Assembly (NCBI GenBank): GCA_009760885.1
Contig: CM019701.1
Span: forward strand, 15,955,475 to 16,019,474
Length of the DNA stretch: 64,000 bases
Reading direction: 5' to 3'
DNA from: Achatina immaculata
Lineage: Eukaryota > Mollusca > Gastropoda > Stylommatophora > Achatinidae
In this document: positions 34,901 to 48,078 of the stretch, piece by piece
How positions within the stretch are numbered: position 1 is the stretch's first letter
Layout: each line of letters begins with the position of its first letter
Made by a program: the position numbers and the translations under genes
Notes under the pieces: generated by a model
Seen by the model: only the letters and a program-made list of their open reading frames with translations
Databases searched by the model: none
Told to the model about the DNA's origin: nothing

Positions 34901-36209
34901 CCGCTGTTGGCGAGATCTTCAGCTGCCGTGCGTGGAGCGGTGCTCTTCCCGGCCAATGAAGAAATTTGCAAATGAGGTTGCCGCGCAGCATCACTGCGGA
35001 AAAGGTGGTTGAAAGAATAAAGCGAAGCAAACAGTCAAATCACGGCACCTCTGGTCTGGAGGTCGGCCACGTCCTGAGTGCAGTCATATCGGGTGAAATG
35101 CATGAACCGGCTTGTCCCAGAGGTTAAGTCACTGCTGGCTTGACTTTTCAAATGCCGCGCGTGGAGTGAAGCTCCTCCCGGTTAAGGAAGTAAATGCGGA
35201 AATAAAGGTTGCTGTGCGGCGCCGATGGGAAAAGGTGGTGGAAAGTGAAGTTTAACCTGGTATGTCCAGTAGTATCGCTACGAGAGCTATACCACGGCAC
35301 CTCTGCTCTAGAGGCCGCCTACGTCCGAAATACACCTACACTGGTGAAATATGCCTAAACCGGCACACACCAGGGGTGGAACTCGATGGCTAGACATGTC
35401 ATGCCACCTCCGCTCTAGAGGTCGGTAACGCCTGATAACACCCATACTGGTGAATTTTGCCTAAACCGGCTCATACCAGGGGTGAATCTTGAAGGCTATG
35501 AATGTCACAGTACCTCTGCCCTAGAGGTCGGTCCCGTCCCAAACACGCCCATACTGGGAAATGCCTAAACCGGCTCAACCCAGGGGTAGAAGTCACTAGT
35601 GGCGAGGATTCGTCCTCCTGGACAAAAGCTCCATCCTGGTCACAACTAGGAAGGGTAGCGGCCACGACCGCAAAATGCTGAAGTCGGAGACACTGGACCA
35701 GGGAAGTCTAGATAGGCAACCACCTCTCACCCGGCGGGGATGTCTGCGTATCCTAATCACGCTGAGGTTTTCCGGTGAGAAAGTCCAACCCTGGACTGGA
35801 TGGGCAACCACCTCTCACCCGGCGGTGATACACGGGTATCTCAAAACACGTCGAGGTTTTCCGGTGAGAAAGTCCAACTCTGGCCTGGGTAGGCTAACGC
35901 CTCTCACCCAGCGGGGATGCACTGATATTCCAAACACGTCGAGGTCTTCCGGTGAGAAAGTCCAACCCTAGACCAAACTGGTGCAATGAAAACCACGGTG
36001 TCACGCAATCCCGCTTCAGAGACCCACCAAGAATACAGGCTAAAGCACTGTGATACTCTGAACCCCTTGTGGTCCTTTCGTGGAACTCGTGTGGTCTATT
36101 TTGGACCACACAGGGGACCACGGGACCTAACGAGGACCACATGCGTGAATTCAGTAGGTTCACAGTGCGGTTTTTGGTGGTAGAAGTGAACGAAGAAGAA
36201 GAAGAAGAA
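34901..36209 (+). mobile_element. GC-rich GAA-tailed non-autonomous retroelement, copy A
   Basis: A 1.3-kb insertion, strikingly GC-rich against its AT-rich surroundings, ending in (GAA)n. It is flanked by exact 12-bp copies of gtcacaaatact (34889-34900 and 36210-36221). It contains nested tandem repeats: about four variants of a block with 'cacctctgctctagaggtcgg' and 'cctaaaccggc' (35040-35590), then three of an approximately 80-bp block with 'ccggtgagaaagtccaac' (35700-35970). A hairpin precedes the tail (36088-36110, stem gtgtggtc/gaccacac). Short ORFs exist but show no known domain. The tail and duplication point to target-primed retrotransposition using another element's machinery. A reverse-orientation copy lies at 57176-58711. 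Confidence 0.85.
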
Positions 36210-36221
36210 GTCACAAATACT

Positions 36222-37725
36222 AAACAATAATACACACATACATTATAATTCCTACTACATATTATCATAAACAGATAATGCAAAGCCGTATACACTATTA
36301 ATTTCAAACTTCCCATATGAAGCAAGCACAATTGCACAGAATATGTATGAATCATCTTTATGTTTTGTGTCTTGACTATTTCACTTGAATAGTCCGTTCC
36401 TGTTTGAGAACCTCCTGTTGTAATGAAGACAAAGTTCCATACTTACAGAAAACTAGCTGACTTTTAAGACATGGCAGATGATGGGTAGAAAGAAACTTTC
36501 ACAGTCAACATAGTTAGTGTCTGTACATTCAGACTTATCAAGCCTTGGTTCAGATCTCTATTTTCACACAGCAGAGATTCAAACATGTTCTATTTTCGGC
36601 AGATTCTCTATTTACTATCACGAAACAACATGAACTTTTATCCCATATGTAGTACAACATGACACTTTATGACACATGTAAAAGAATAAGAAACATAACT
36701 TGATATGATAACTTGACACTGACTCTTGTAACATAAATAACTGGTGTGGTGATACACTTGTGTTCTAGTCTATCTGACACTGACGCTATATACTTAGAAA
36801 TGATGAAAAGTTTTTGACAATCTCAACATCAGTTACTTATACACTGTTCTAACAATTATGTCCAGTTTGTTGTTAGTAGAATACAAAAAGTAAATGAGCT
36901 TTATGTAATATATCGTGTCTGACAGAAGCCATTTTAACAACAAACATTTGAACGAATATCAAACTACTATTGCACTTTTAATATAAGAAATTAAATACAA
37001 GAAATTAATTCTCAAAATACAAAACTTATTCTCAAATTTCTTTGACATAATACATACCACCAAATCACACATTCATGTTTTTTTCCGTAAAGATGTGTTC
37101 ATGGTTATAAAAGCAGCACAGACAATACTAGTTGCTAAATGCATGAAACAGAGGACAGTTTCATATGATTAACTATGTGATTCAACCAGGCTTTGTGCAG
37201 TTAAGATAAGGATCTTTAATTTATTTTCTTTTCTAAATTGTGAAAATTTTACTAGTATTCATTTTGTTTTTATATCAGCAAACTAAAACTGATTATCAGA
37301 GCCAAGAATTATCACAGTTTTTGCTTATTTTAGAAATTGTATGCTCTACATATTTCACATTGTCTGAAGTTTCTACGGAAATATGGAAGTTTTTACTTGC
37401 TGAAGTTAAACTGCACGCATCTGTCACATACAACTCATTACATTTTATTTAAGTTAGAAATACTTTCCTGCTTTTGACATAACTCGCAGTTCATTTATTT
37501 GAATGTTTAAGATGAATTACTGCAGCATCTGTCTGAAAAAGAATTACCTTCAATATCAAATGTTACAGCTGCTGTTTTCCAGGCTATATTTAGTTCTCAG
37601 TATCATAGATTACAAATGTTGAAGATCTTAATACTGAAGAATGCAACATAAAAATGAAGTAAAACTTTTTCATGCTACAGATTTAAAACATATCAATGTT
37701 TCTTTTTACGTTTCTCATGTTTTGT
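36222..37725 (+). other. Unit sequence without genes, copy 3
   Basis: Continuous macrorepeat sequence. It aligns with 42780-43880, 54700-55950 and parts of 2220-2940. This is the most complete stretch of the middle of the unit. No coding potential is shared between copies. Confidence 0.6.
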
Positions 37726-38205
<480 letters not shown>

Positions 38206-39984
38206 TGTTGCTAGTTCTCCTGCCTTTTCTACAACATTGATTTCAAACCTTTTTTAGAAAAGTTATATTATTTTAGATTGAGAACATGAGTCGTGCAGGA
38301 ACTGTAAGTAGACGGGGTAGATGAAAGCTTAACCGTGGACAGTCTTAGTGATCGTGCTATCAGATATTTGAAGCCCGTCTTAAAATCTACAGAATTTCAC
38401 TCTCTCATATGATGAACAAGTTGTAAGTTTAGTAGATACTTTATTTACTATCATAAATTGCCAGGCAAACTGAAACTTCAGACTCATAGCTACGCTTGTT
38501 TCTTTCTAAAGAACATAATTAAAATGACATACTCGTAATTTTGTTTCTAAGTTACTGAATGTAAGCTAACTAAAGGAAGCAAGCAGTAGCATTAATTATG
38601 TTTTCTTATATTTTATTTTTCCTCACATCTGTTATGTCTGGGATTGCTACAGTCAGTGCGTATTACTTCTTAAATTTTTTGTTATATAAATTACAGAATT
38701 CTACCATACCTGTCATTGCATATGTGTAATTTGGAATTATTTTCCACATGTTTATCTAACATTTAAATTTACTTATTTGAATGTTGCACAAAAGCTGGTG
38801 TAGCATGCAACTATAGTATAGTTATTATCAGTATTAAATATTACAATTATCAATGTCCCGTAATGATGGATATATCAAATTTGTTATCATTTGACTACAC
38901 AATTACCCACTGAATCTGAGACTGATGCAGTTTATAATCAGGAGAGAAAAGAGAAATAATGACAGCCAATACTTTCATGAATACCACAATAAGGGTGTAC
39001 TTTTTAATTCAAGAAATACTTATCAAAGTTCTAACTCCTATTTATAATTGTATGTTCTATTAGACATTATCATCACATAATGTTTAAAGGCATTTTGCCA
39101 TTATTTTTTTTTCTGATTAAAGCAGCAACACGCTTCTTGATGTCCATATGTTTATTTTCTGACAATTCTAGCTGTTATGTGCATGACATAGACATTTATT
39201 TAATTGCGTGATTCTTCTACGTTTCTGTGTAGAAGGGGAACAAAACGTTTAATCTTCACAATTTTAAAATAAGTTTTATGTTCTAACTTATACATGAAAA
39301 TGAGTACCGGAGATAAAAATTATCACTGGATTTTCTTATTTATCTTGTATTACTCACTACAATTTTATTTCTCAACGATTCCAGATGGCCATATGTATTC
39401 TTCTGATTATGTCAGTTAATTTAAGCTGAACGCATCTGTGTTATTTATTGGTGCATCTTTTCTTGTCGTAAATTTTCAACCTCTGGATCGAGCGTTGCTT
39501 TCATATATTTGAATTTTGCAGACAAAATATTGAAATATTCTACGTCAAACAGAATTAAATGAAACAATATTCATTGTTACAGCTACAATTGCCAAGTCGT
39601 TGCATAAATTAATTTAAATATCAGATGTCTGTCAGGGACAACAGCTGTAAAGACTGAATCGTACTGTCTTATGACATTTAATAGAAAATCATTGACACAA
39701 GAACACTTTTTAATGATATAAATAAACCTGGTACGCCATGTTTAAACAATGTACAGAATAGGGAATTCCCGATTGGGAAAAATAATAATTTTTTTTTTTA
39801 CTTTCTATAAACATTCTCAAAACTAATATTTGGAACGATACGTGGAGCATGTAGATCTAAATCTTTAAAACTTAATGTAAAAATCTGATGAATCAGTATA
39901 ATGAATATATGTGTGAACATGTATTAACATCATCATTACAACATTCCCTAGAGGTCCATGCTTCTCCCATCTATAATCACACAC

Positions 39985-40265
39985 ACACAAATTAGTGTAC
40001 ACTCAATGTGCAATCATACACACAAATTAGTGTACATTCAATGTGCAATCATACACACTAATTAGTGTACATTCAATGTGCAATCATACACACAAATTAA
40101 TGTACATTCAATGTGCAATCATACACACTAATTAGTGTATATTCATTGTGCAATCATACACACAAATTAGTGCACATTCAATGTGCAATCATACACACTA
40201 ATTAGTGTACATTCAATGTGCAATCATACACACAAATTAGTGTACATTCAGTGTGCAGTAATACA
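39985..40265 (+). repeat. 35-bp minisatellite with 70-bp dimer periodicity
   Basis: About eight copies of a 35-bp unit with 'acattcaatgtgcaatcata'. Units ending in 'caaatta' and 'ctaatta' alternate, giving a 70-bp higher-order period. It grew from a segment present once in other unit copies. Confidence 0.92.
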
Positions 40266-40469
40266 CATAAATTAATGTATCTGCAGAATGAAATCATACA
40301 ATAAAAATTAGATCCCCCACCCCTCCCCCTACATTTTGGTGATACACACACATAATAGAATTTCTTCAATTTGTGATCATACCAAGTCAAGTCAGAATAT
40401 TCAATATTTGAAAACAAATATTGAAATGTAATTTTATGCGCTTACGTTAACCAATAAAACTGTTCCTAC

Positions 40470-40705
40470 TCACACAGTATACCTACTCACACAGTATACC
40501 TACTCACACGGTATACCTACTCACACAGTATACCTACTCACACAGTATACCTACTCACACGGTATACCTACTCACACAGTATACCTACTCACACAGTATA
40601 CCTACTCACACGGTATACCTACTCACACAGTATACCTACTCACACAGTATACCTACTCACACAGTATACCTACTCACGCAGTATACCTAATCACACAATA
40701 TACCT
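40470..40705 (+). repeat. 17-bp minisatellite with a three-unit period
   Basis: About 14 copies of a 17-bp unit with 'tacctactcacac'. In the first nine or so, every third unit has 'cggta' in place of 'cagta', a 51-bp higher-order period. Confidence 0.93.
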
Positions 40706-40734
40706 ACGCACATTAGGCATGTATCCCACGTACA

Positions 40735-41085
40735 GGCCCTGATGTTGGCCTACTACTTATTTCGTCTACTTAACTATACCTGTGCTGTATGTAAATGTAA
40801 TGTTGGCAGACTATTTATTTCGTCTACTTAACTATACCTGTGCTGTATGTAAATGTAATGTTGGCAGACTATTTATTTCGTCTACTTAACAATGCTGTGC
40901 TCTGTGTAAATGTGATGTTGGCAGACTATTTATTTCGTCTACTTAACAATGCTGTGCTCTGTGTAAATGTGATGTTGGCTTACTATTTATTTTTTCTGCT
41001 TAACAATGCTGTGGTGTGTGCAAACGTGATGTAGGCATACTATTTATTTCGTCTACTTAACAATGCTGTGGTGTGTGTAAATGTA
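40735..41085 (+). repeat. ~58-bp minisatellite
   Basis: About six diverging copies of a unit containing 'tatttatttcgtctacttaa' and 'gtaaatgt.atgttggc'. The first two units are closest to one another. Confidence 0.92.
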
Positions 41086-41089
41086 TTAC

Positions 41090-42110
41090 ACACCAGTCGA
41101 CTAGTATTTGACTCTTGAATACTTCAAGTCACTATTACAGAGCAGTTATTATATTAACTGCTTCACACGTGACAAGACGTTACCTTGTTATACACAGAGT
41201 AACAAACAACAACAAATAACAAAACATAACACTACAAATCAGTCCAAGAACATGACCAGTTTATTTGAGACAGAACCTAACACTAGCACAACAGTTGGCA
41301 AACTCAACACTAGCACAACAGTTGGCAAACTCAACACTAGCACAACAGTTGGCGAACTCAACACTAGCACAACAGTTGGCGAACTCAACACTAGCACAAC
41401 AGTTGGCAAACTCAACACTAGCACAACAGTTGGCGAACTCAACACTAGCACAACAGTTGGCGAACTCAACACTAGCACAACAATTGGCACACTTAAAATA
41501 GATCTAGATAGCACAGGATTCCAGCTGTTACAGAAGATAACAATAATGTAATGATGATATTCCAAACTTGTAAATGAATGTTGACTGAACACTTATCAAA
41601 CAAAAGACAAAGATGCTCTTTGCGATTAGCATCGCATTGGGACACTCACAATGTCACAAAAATAAAAACAGGTTAACTGCAGATAAACTAAAACCCCAGT
41701 ATACCTTTCTATTGAGAATCCATCCTTGTACAAAAGGGGACAAGTCAAACACACAAATATACATGATAATAATTACAATAGTCCTAAAAAGGACAAATTC
41801 ATTCACAAAACTACATACTAATTTAATACACATTTGTCCTAAAAAAGGACAACCAATCACACACATTATGAAGCAACTGTCCTAACACACATTCCACATC
41901 AAACAAAGACAATCTATCACTACAACATTTAGCTCAGAACTGACCTTCTTACATCCCGCCAGCTCAGCTCTCGTGGCTTACTAGCCAGTCAGAGCACGGA
42001 GCTTTCATTTAGTCCGTGCTTGCTTAGGCAGATGAGCTGTGGTCAACAACTTTTTACCACAACAAGCGAGTTTCAAAGCCACATTCTGCAATAGAAAAAT
42101 CATTCTGTTA
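41090..42110. other. Unassigned insertion in copy 4
   Basis: Not unit sequence. It includes a 27-bp array and, near 41960-42060, a GC-richer stretch with a perfect 8-bp inverted repeat (agcacgga at 41993-42000, tccgtgct at 42013-42020). No gene is supported. Confidence 0.4.
41272..41492 (+). repeat. 27-bp minisatellite
   Basis: Eight copies of a 27-bp unit with 'ctagcacaacagttggc'. Because 27 is a multiple of three, it yields long frames on both strands; neither has a start context or flanking domain that suggests a gene. Confidence 0.95.
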
Positions 42111-42284
42111 TACTGTGTTTGTTTTAAATAATCCAGTATTTTGTTACCACAGCTTTACTTCGTGGTTTTGTGTATATTTAGTTTTATACAGAGAGTCTAA
42201 AAAGTAGTTGTGTTACACAGAAAACAGAGTTGATTCAGTTTGTTATCATAGAAATAAGTGGTAATCAAGATTTATCCTTTGTAT

Positions 42285-42593
42285 CTTATCTTATGTTATA
42301 TCCTTCCCGTGCCGTTAAACGTCACATAGGCCTCGCAAAGTAGTTCGCCAATTTTTCCTGTCTTCGGAGAGTCTTTCAACCTCATCAAAGGATTTTATGC
42401 CTGTTAATTTGGCCTCTCTTAATAATGTCCTCTTCAAATTTTTACGCGGTCTGCCTCTTTTTCTTCGGCCTGTTGTGTTCCACTTGATAGCTTGTTTTGG
42501 GATTCTCTGCTCATTTCTTCTCATCAAGTGACCAGCATATGTCCATCTCCTTTTCCTAATCACCCATGAAACTGGTTGTTGTTCCTTTGTATA
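42285..42593 (-). mobile_element. RTE-like 3' end (family B) with 11-bp target duplication
   Basis: Minus-strand frame 42315-42614 gives KRRWTYAGHLMRRNEQRI, TTGRRKRGRPRKNLKRTLL and SFDEVERLSEDRKNW, the family B C-terminus in a single open frame. The flanks carry atcctttgtat at 42274-42284 and 42594-42604. It is the best-preserved 3' end of this family here and shows the uninterrupted sequence across the nested site at 29143. Confidence 0.88.
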
Positions 42594-43207
42594 ATCCTTT
42601 GTATAATCATACACAAACTCATGTCAGAGTTCATCACGGCTATAATCATTTATACACAGGCACTCAAACACTCAAATAGGATTATATCCAGATATATTAT
42701 CACACACACGCACACAAATGAAAAAATATAAATAAAATCATAATTATTCTATAAATAAATCATAATTTCTAAGAGATATTGTCATAAACATATAAATACA
42801 ATGTCGTATAAACTATTTCTTTACAAAACTCCCATGAGCTGTAAGCACAGTTGTAGGAAATATGTATGCACCATCTGTATGTTTTGTGTCTTGACTATTT
42901 CACTTGAACAGCCTGATTCCTGTTTGAGAACCTCCTGTTGTAATGAAGACCAAGTTTGAGACTTACAGAAAACTAGCAGACTTTTAAGATATGGCAGGTG
43001 ATGGGTAGAAAGGAACTTTCACAGTCAACATCGTTAGTGTCTGTACATTCAGACTTCTCAAGCCTTGGTTCAGATCCCTATTTTCACACAGCAGAGACAC
43101 AAACATATTCTATGTTCTGTAGACTCACTTTTTACGATCATAATACAACATGACACTTTATGATATATGTAGTACACCATTCTACAGAAGATTTCTTCAA
43201 ATATCAT

Positions 43208-43365
43208 GTTCCCATTATGTACCCTTCCAAGACGGTCTTCTCTAGATTATCATGATGTTTAATGTGTCCAAAATATTTAGGTTTTCTCTATTTAATCCTC
43301 TTTATTAGCCAGCCTTCTTCAATGTTAAGTTCCACAAGGGACATGCAAATGACTGACTGAGTACA
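43208..43365. mobile_element. Family C fragment with internal inversion
   Basis: A minus-oriented segment (43208-43333, from 'cccattatgtacccttcc' to 'agccttcttcaatgtt') is joined directly to about 30 bp of the plus-oriented 3' end ('gttccacaagggacatgc') with an (ACTG)n tail. This is the structure expected from twin priming, where the 5' part of a retrotransposed copy is inverted. Confidence 0.7.
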
Positions 43366-43939
43366 ACATGACACTTTATGATATATGTAGTACAAAATGA
43401 CACTGTGTGGCACATATAAATGTTACAAATAAGTAAAATAACTTGATGTGATAACTTGACACTGACTCTTGTAACATACATAGCTTGTATGGTGGTACAT
43501 TTGCGTTCTAATGCATCTGACACTGACGCTATATACTTAGAAATGATGACAAGATTCCGACATTCTAAACATCAGTTAAGTATACACTGTTCTGGTAATT
43601 AGGTCCATTTTTTTTATCAGTTGAATACAAAAATGTATTGTGCCTGTAACTAAAATATCGTATGTGAAATAAGACATAATAGCAATCAATATGAAACTAC
43701 TAGTACAAGTTTACTACAGAAATTGGCTCTCAATATCGAAGTCTTATTCTCAGAATTGTTTACTATAAAATATATCACCAACTTACACATTCATGTTTTG
43801 TTTCCATAAACAAATAACTTCAGTGTTTGAAAAGAAGCACAGATTTAACACTTTTCATATAAGTCAGTTTTGTTTTATAATTCTAATCATGTCACACGAT
43901 GCGGGGGTCTTGTCTCGGCGTGACAGTTTGCCTACCCTG

Positions 43940-46900
43940 GCCACCCCGAAATCTTTACCCCCGTGAGCTTTACTCCTGGCAGATCTACCCCCAGAGCTTT
44001 ACTCGCGGGAGTTTTACTCCTGGCACATCCAGCCCCAGAACTTTACCCGGGGGAGTTTTACTCCTGGCAGATCTACCACCAGAGTTTTACCCGCGGGAGT
44101 TTTACTCCTGGCAGATCTATCCCGAGAGCTTTAACCGCAGGAGTTTTACTCCTGGCAGATCTACCACCAGAGCTTTACCTGCAGGAGTTTTACTCCTGTC
44201 AGATATACCCCCAGAGCTTTACCAGAGGGAGTTTTACTCCTGGCAGATCTACCCCAGAGCTTTACCCACGGGAGTTTCACTTCTGGCAGATCTACCCCTA
44301 GATCCTTATCCGCGGGAGTTTTACTCCTTGCAGGTCTACCCCCCGAGAGCTTTAACCGCGGAAGTTTTACTCTTGTCAGGTCCACACCCAGAGCTTTACC
44401 CGCGGGAGTTTTTCTCCTAGCAACTCTACGCCCAGAGCTTTACATGCGGGGGTTTTACTCCTGGCAGGTCTAACCCCAGAGCTTTACCCGCGGTAGTTTT
44501 TCTCCTGACAGGTCTACCCCCAGAACTTTATCCACCTGAGTTTCACTCCTGGCAGTTCCAGGCCCAGAGCTTTAACCGCGTGAGTTTTACTCATGGCAGG
44601 TCTACCTCCAGAGCTTTACCCGCGGTAGTTTTACTCCTGGCAGATCTACCCCCAGATCTTTACACGCGGGAGTTTTACTCCTGGCAGGTATACCCACAGG
44701 TCTTTACACGCGGGAGTTTTACTCCTGGCAGATCTACCCCCACAGCTTTACACGCGGGACTTTTACTCCTGGCAGTCCTACCCCAGATCTTTACACGCGA
44801 GAGTTTTACATCTGGCAGATTCAACCCATATCTTTATCCGCTTGAGTTTTACTCTTGGCAGGTCTACTACCAGAGCTTTACCCCCGCGAGTTTTACTTCT
44901 GGCAGATCTACCCCCCAGAGCTTTACCCGCGGTAGTTTTACTCCTGTCAGGTCTCCACCAGAGCTTTCCCCGAGGGAGTTCTACTCCTAGCAGATCTACA
45001 ATCAGAGCTTTCCCCGAGGGAGTTCTACTCCTAGCAGATCTACAATCAGAGCTTTACACGCTGGATTTTTACTCATAGCAGATCTACCACCAGAGCTTTA
45101 CCCGCAGGAGTTTTACTCCTGGCAGAACTACCCCCAGAGCTTTACCCGCAGGAGTTTTACTCCTGGCAGGTATACCCCCAGAGCTTTACCTGCGGCAGTT
45201 TTACTCCTGGCAGATCTACCACCAGAGCTTTACCCGCGGGAGTTTTACTCCTGGCAGGTCTACCCCCAGAGCTTTACCTGCGGCAGTTTTACTCCTGGCA
45301 GATCTACCACCAGAGCTTTACCCGCGGGAGTTTTACTCCTGGCAGATCTTTCCCCAGAGCTTTTCCAGCGGGAGTTTTACTTCTGGCAGGTCTACTCCCC
45401 GAGTTTTACCCGCGGGAGTTTTACTCTTGGCAGATCTACCCCCAGAGCTTTACCCGCGGGAGTTTTACTCCTGGCAGGTCTACCCCCATAGCTTTACCCG
45501 CGGGAGTTTTACTCCTGGCAGATCTACCACCAGAGCTTTACCAGCGGGAGTTTTACTCAATGCAGATCTACCCCCAGAGCTTTACCCGCGGGAGTTTCAC
45601 TCCTGGCAGATCTACCCCCAGAGCATTGCCCGCGGTAGTTTTACTTTTGGAAGGTCTACCCCCAGAGCTTTACCCTCGGGAGTTTTACTCCTGTCAGGTC
45701 TACACCGAGAGCTTTACACGCGGGAGTTTTACTCCTAGCAACTCTACCCCTAGAGATTTACACCCGGGAGTTTTAATCCAATCAGGTCTACCCCCAGAGC
45801 TTTACCCGCGGGAGTTTTACTCCTGGCAGATATACCCCCAGAGCTTTACACGCTGGGGATTTACTCCTGGCATGTCTAACCCCAGAGCTTTACCCGCGGT
45901 AGTTTTACTCTTGCCATGTCCAGTCACAGAGCTTTACTCGCGGGAATTTTACTCCTGGAAGATCTACCACCAGATCTCAACCCCCGGGAGCTTTACACCT
46001 GGCTGATCTACCCCCAGAGCTTTAACCGCGGGAATTTTACTCCTGGAAGATCTACCACCAGATCTCTACCCCCGTGAGCTTTACTCCTGGCAGATCTACA
46101 CCCAGAGCTTTAGCCACGGGAGTTTTACTCCTGGCAGGTCTATCCCCAGAACTTTACCCGCGGGAGTTTTACTCCTGTCAGGTCTCCACCAGAGCTTTCC
46201 CTGAGGGAGTTCTACTCCTAGCAGATCTACAACCAGAGCTTTACACGCTGGATTTTTACTCATAGCAGATCTACCACCAGAGCTTTACCCGCGGGAGTTT
46301 TACTCCTGGCAGATCTACCACCAGAGCTTTACCCGCAGGAGTTTTACTCCTGGCAGATCTACCCCCAGAGCTTTACCCGCAGGAGTTTTACTCCTGGCAG
46401 GTCTACCCCCAGAGCTTTACCCGCGGCAGTTTTACTCCTGGCAGATCTACCCCCCGAGCTTTACCCGCGGGAGTTTTACTCCTGGCAGGTCTACCCCCAG
46501 AGCTTTACCCACAGGAGTTTTACTCCTTGCAGATCTACCCCCAGAGCTTTACCCGCAGTAGTTCTACTCAATGCAGATCTTCCCCCAAAGCTTTACCCGC
46601 GGTAGTTTTACTCCTGGCAGGTCTACCCCCAGAGCTTTACCCGCGGGAGTTTTACTCCTGGAAGATCTACTCCCAGAGCTTTACCCGCGGAAGTTTTACT
46701 CCTGACAGGTCCAACCCCAGAGCTTTACTCGCGGAAGTTTTACTCCTGCAGATCTACCCCCAGAGCTTTACCCCATGAATTTTACTCCTGGCAGATCTTT
46801 CCCCAGAGCATTACCAGCGGGACTGTTACTCCTGGCATGTCTACCCCCAGACCTTTACCCGCGGGAATTTTACTCATGGCACGTCTACCCCCAGAGCTGT

Positions 46901-47500
46901 ACCGCCGGAATTTTACTCATGGCACGTCTACCCCCAGAGCTTTACCGCCGGAATTTTACTCATGGCACGTCTACCCCCAGAGCTTTACCCGCAGGAGTTT
47001 TACTCCTGTCAGATCTACTCCCAGAGCTTTACTTGCGGAAGTTTTAATCCTGACAGGTCCAACCCCAGCGCTTTAACCCCGTGAGTTTTACTCCTGCAGA
47101 TCTACCCCCAGAGCTTTATCCCCTGAATCTTACTCCTGGCAGGTCTACCCCCAGACCTTTACCCGCGGGAATTTTACTCCTGGCAGATCTACCACCAGAG
47201 CTTTACCAGCGGGAGTTATACTCCTGGCAGATCTACCCCCAGAGCTTTACCAGACTGAGTTTTACTCCTGGCAGATCTACTTCCAGAGCTTTATCAGCGG
47301 GAGTTTTACTCCTGGCAGATCTACCCCCAGAGCTTTACCCGCGGGAGTTTTACTTCTGGCAGATCTACCCCCAGAGCTTTACCCGCGAGAGTTTAACTCC
47401 TGGCAGGTCTACCCCCAGAGCTTTACCCGCGAGAGTTTTACTTCTGGCAGATCTACCCCCAGAGCTTTACCCGCGAGAGTTTAACTCCTGGCAGGTCCAG
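43940..47500 (+). repeat. 44-bp minisatellite, about 80 copies
   Basis: GC-rich 44-bp unit with 'gggagttttactcctggcag' and 'cccccagagctttac'. Common variants are 'ccgcggtag', 'gcaggtct' and 'tccacc'. Since 44 is not a multiple of three, three units make a 44-codon repeat, and the lack of stops gives several long frames. These frames start and stop at random variant bases, so I do not treat them as genes. Confidence 0.95.
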
Positions 47501-47568
47501 CCAAGCAGGGAAGGTCTGCCCGGGTATGGGTCTAACGAAACTTTCTCCCTGATCCTCCAGTCTGGGGA

Positions 47569-48078
47569 TTGGAGCATGGGACCGACGGCACCATCTCTGT
47601 AAGAAAAAAATTAGTGGAACAGCCTCGAATGAATTGGATAGATAAAAATAGATCACTACCCTGGAACATCAAAAATATTATGGGCTTTCGAACACAGAAT
47701 ATACGAAACTTGTACAAACAACGGCCAGCTAACGAATTAGCAGATGAACTTAGTAGGCCTACAAATGATACCAACAGTGGAGAATGGAGAGCTAGAAAAA
47801 ACACTAAACTGAACAGCTTATTTAAATCTAAACGAATTATAAATGTCTTCAAACAGAACAGACAACGCTGGCTGGGCCATGTAGAAAGAGTGGAAGAGAA
47901 CAGACAAACGAAAATGATGTATGCACAAGAGATGAAGGAAATAAGACCAAGGGATAGACCAATACAGAGATGAAAAGACAACATAGAAGAGGATATAAAA
48001 GAAATTGGTGCTACCAACTGGAGAGAGAAGATTAAGAATAGAGAGGAATGGAGGCGAACTTTATATGATGTAATGTGA
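47569..48078 (+). pseudogene. Non-LTR retrotransposon C-terminal fragment
   Basis: The frame at 47569-47973 contains QNRQRWLGHVERVEENRQTKM and then RPRDRPIQR, stop. The same frame continues past the stop with DNIEEDIKEIGATNWREKI and NREEWRRTLYDVM. GHVERVEE and the REEWR ending are the usual C-terminal features of RTE/Jockey-like proteins, after the RT domain. One in-frame TGA at 47971-47973 is the visible break. No RT motifs are present. It differs from families A-D in this window. Confidence 0.75.

Noticed and set aside
35675..35971. 98-codon ORF (and 57408-57704) with repeated FSGEKVQ and LTRRG as a possible conserved protein
   Set aside because: It is open in both GAA-tailed copies, but it spans an 80-bp tandem block, has no known domain, and the repeat alone can explain its openness.
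43899..47602. Many long frames with FTPGRSTPRALPAGVLLLADLPPELYP-like repeats
   Set aside because: They arise because the 44-bp tandem unit lacks stops in all three forward frames. Starts and ends fall at random unit variants, and there is no non-repeat domain.
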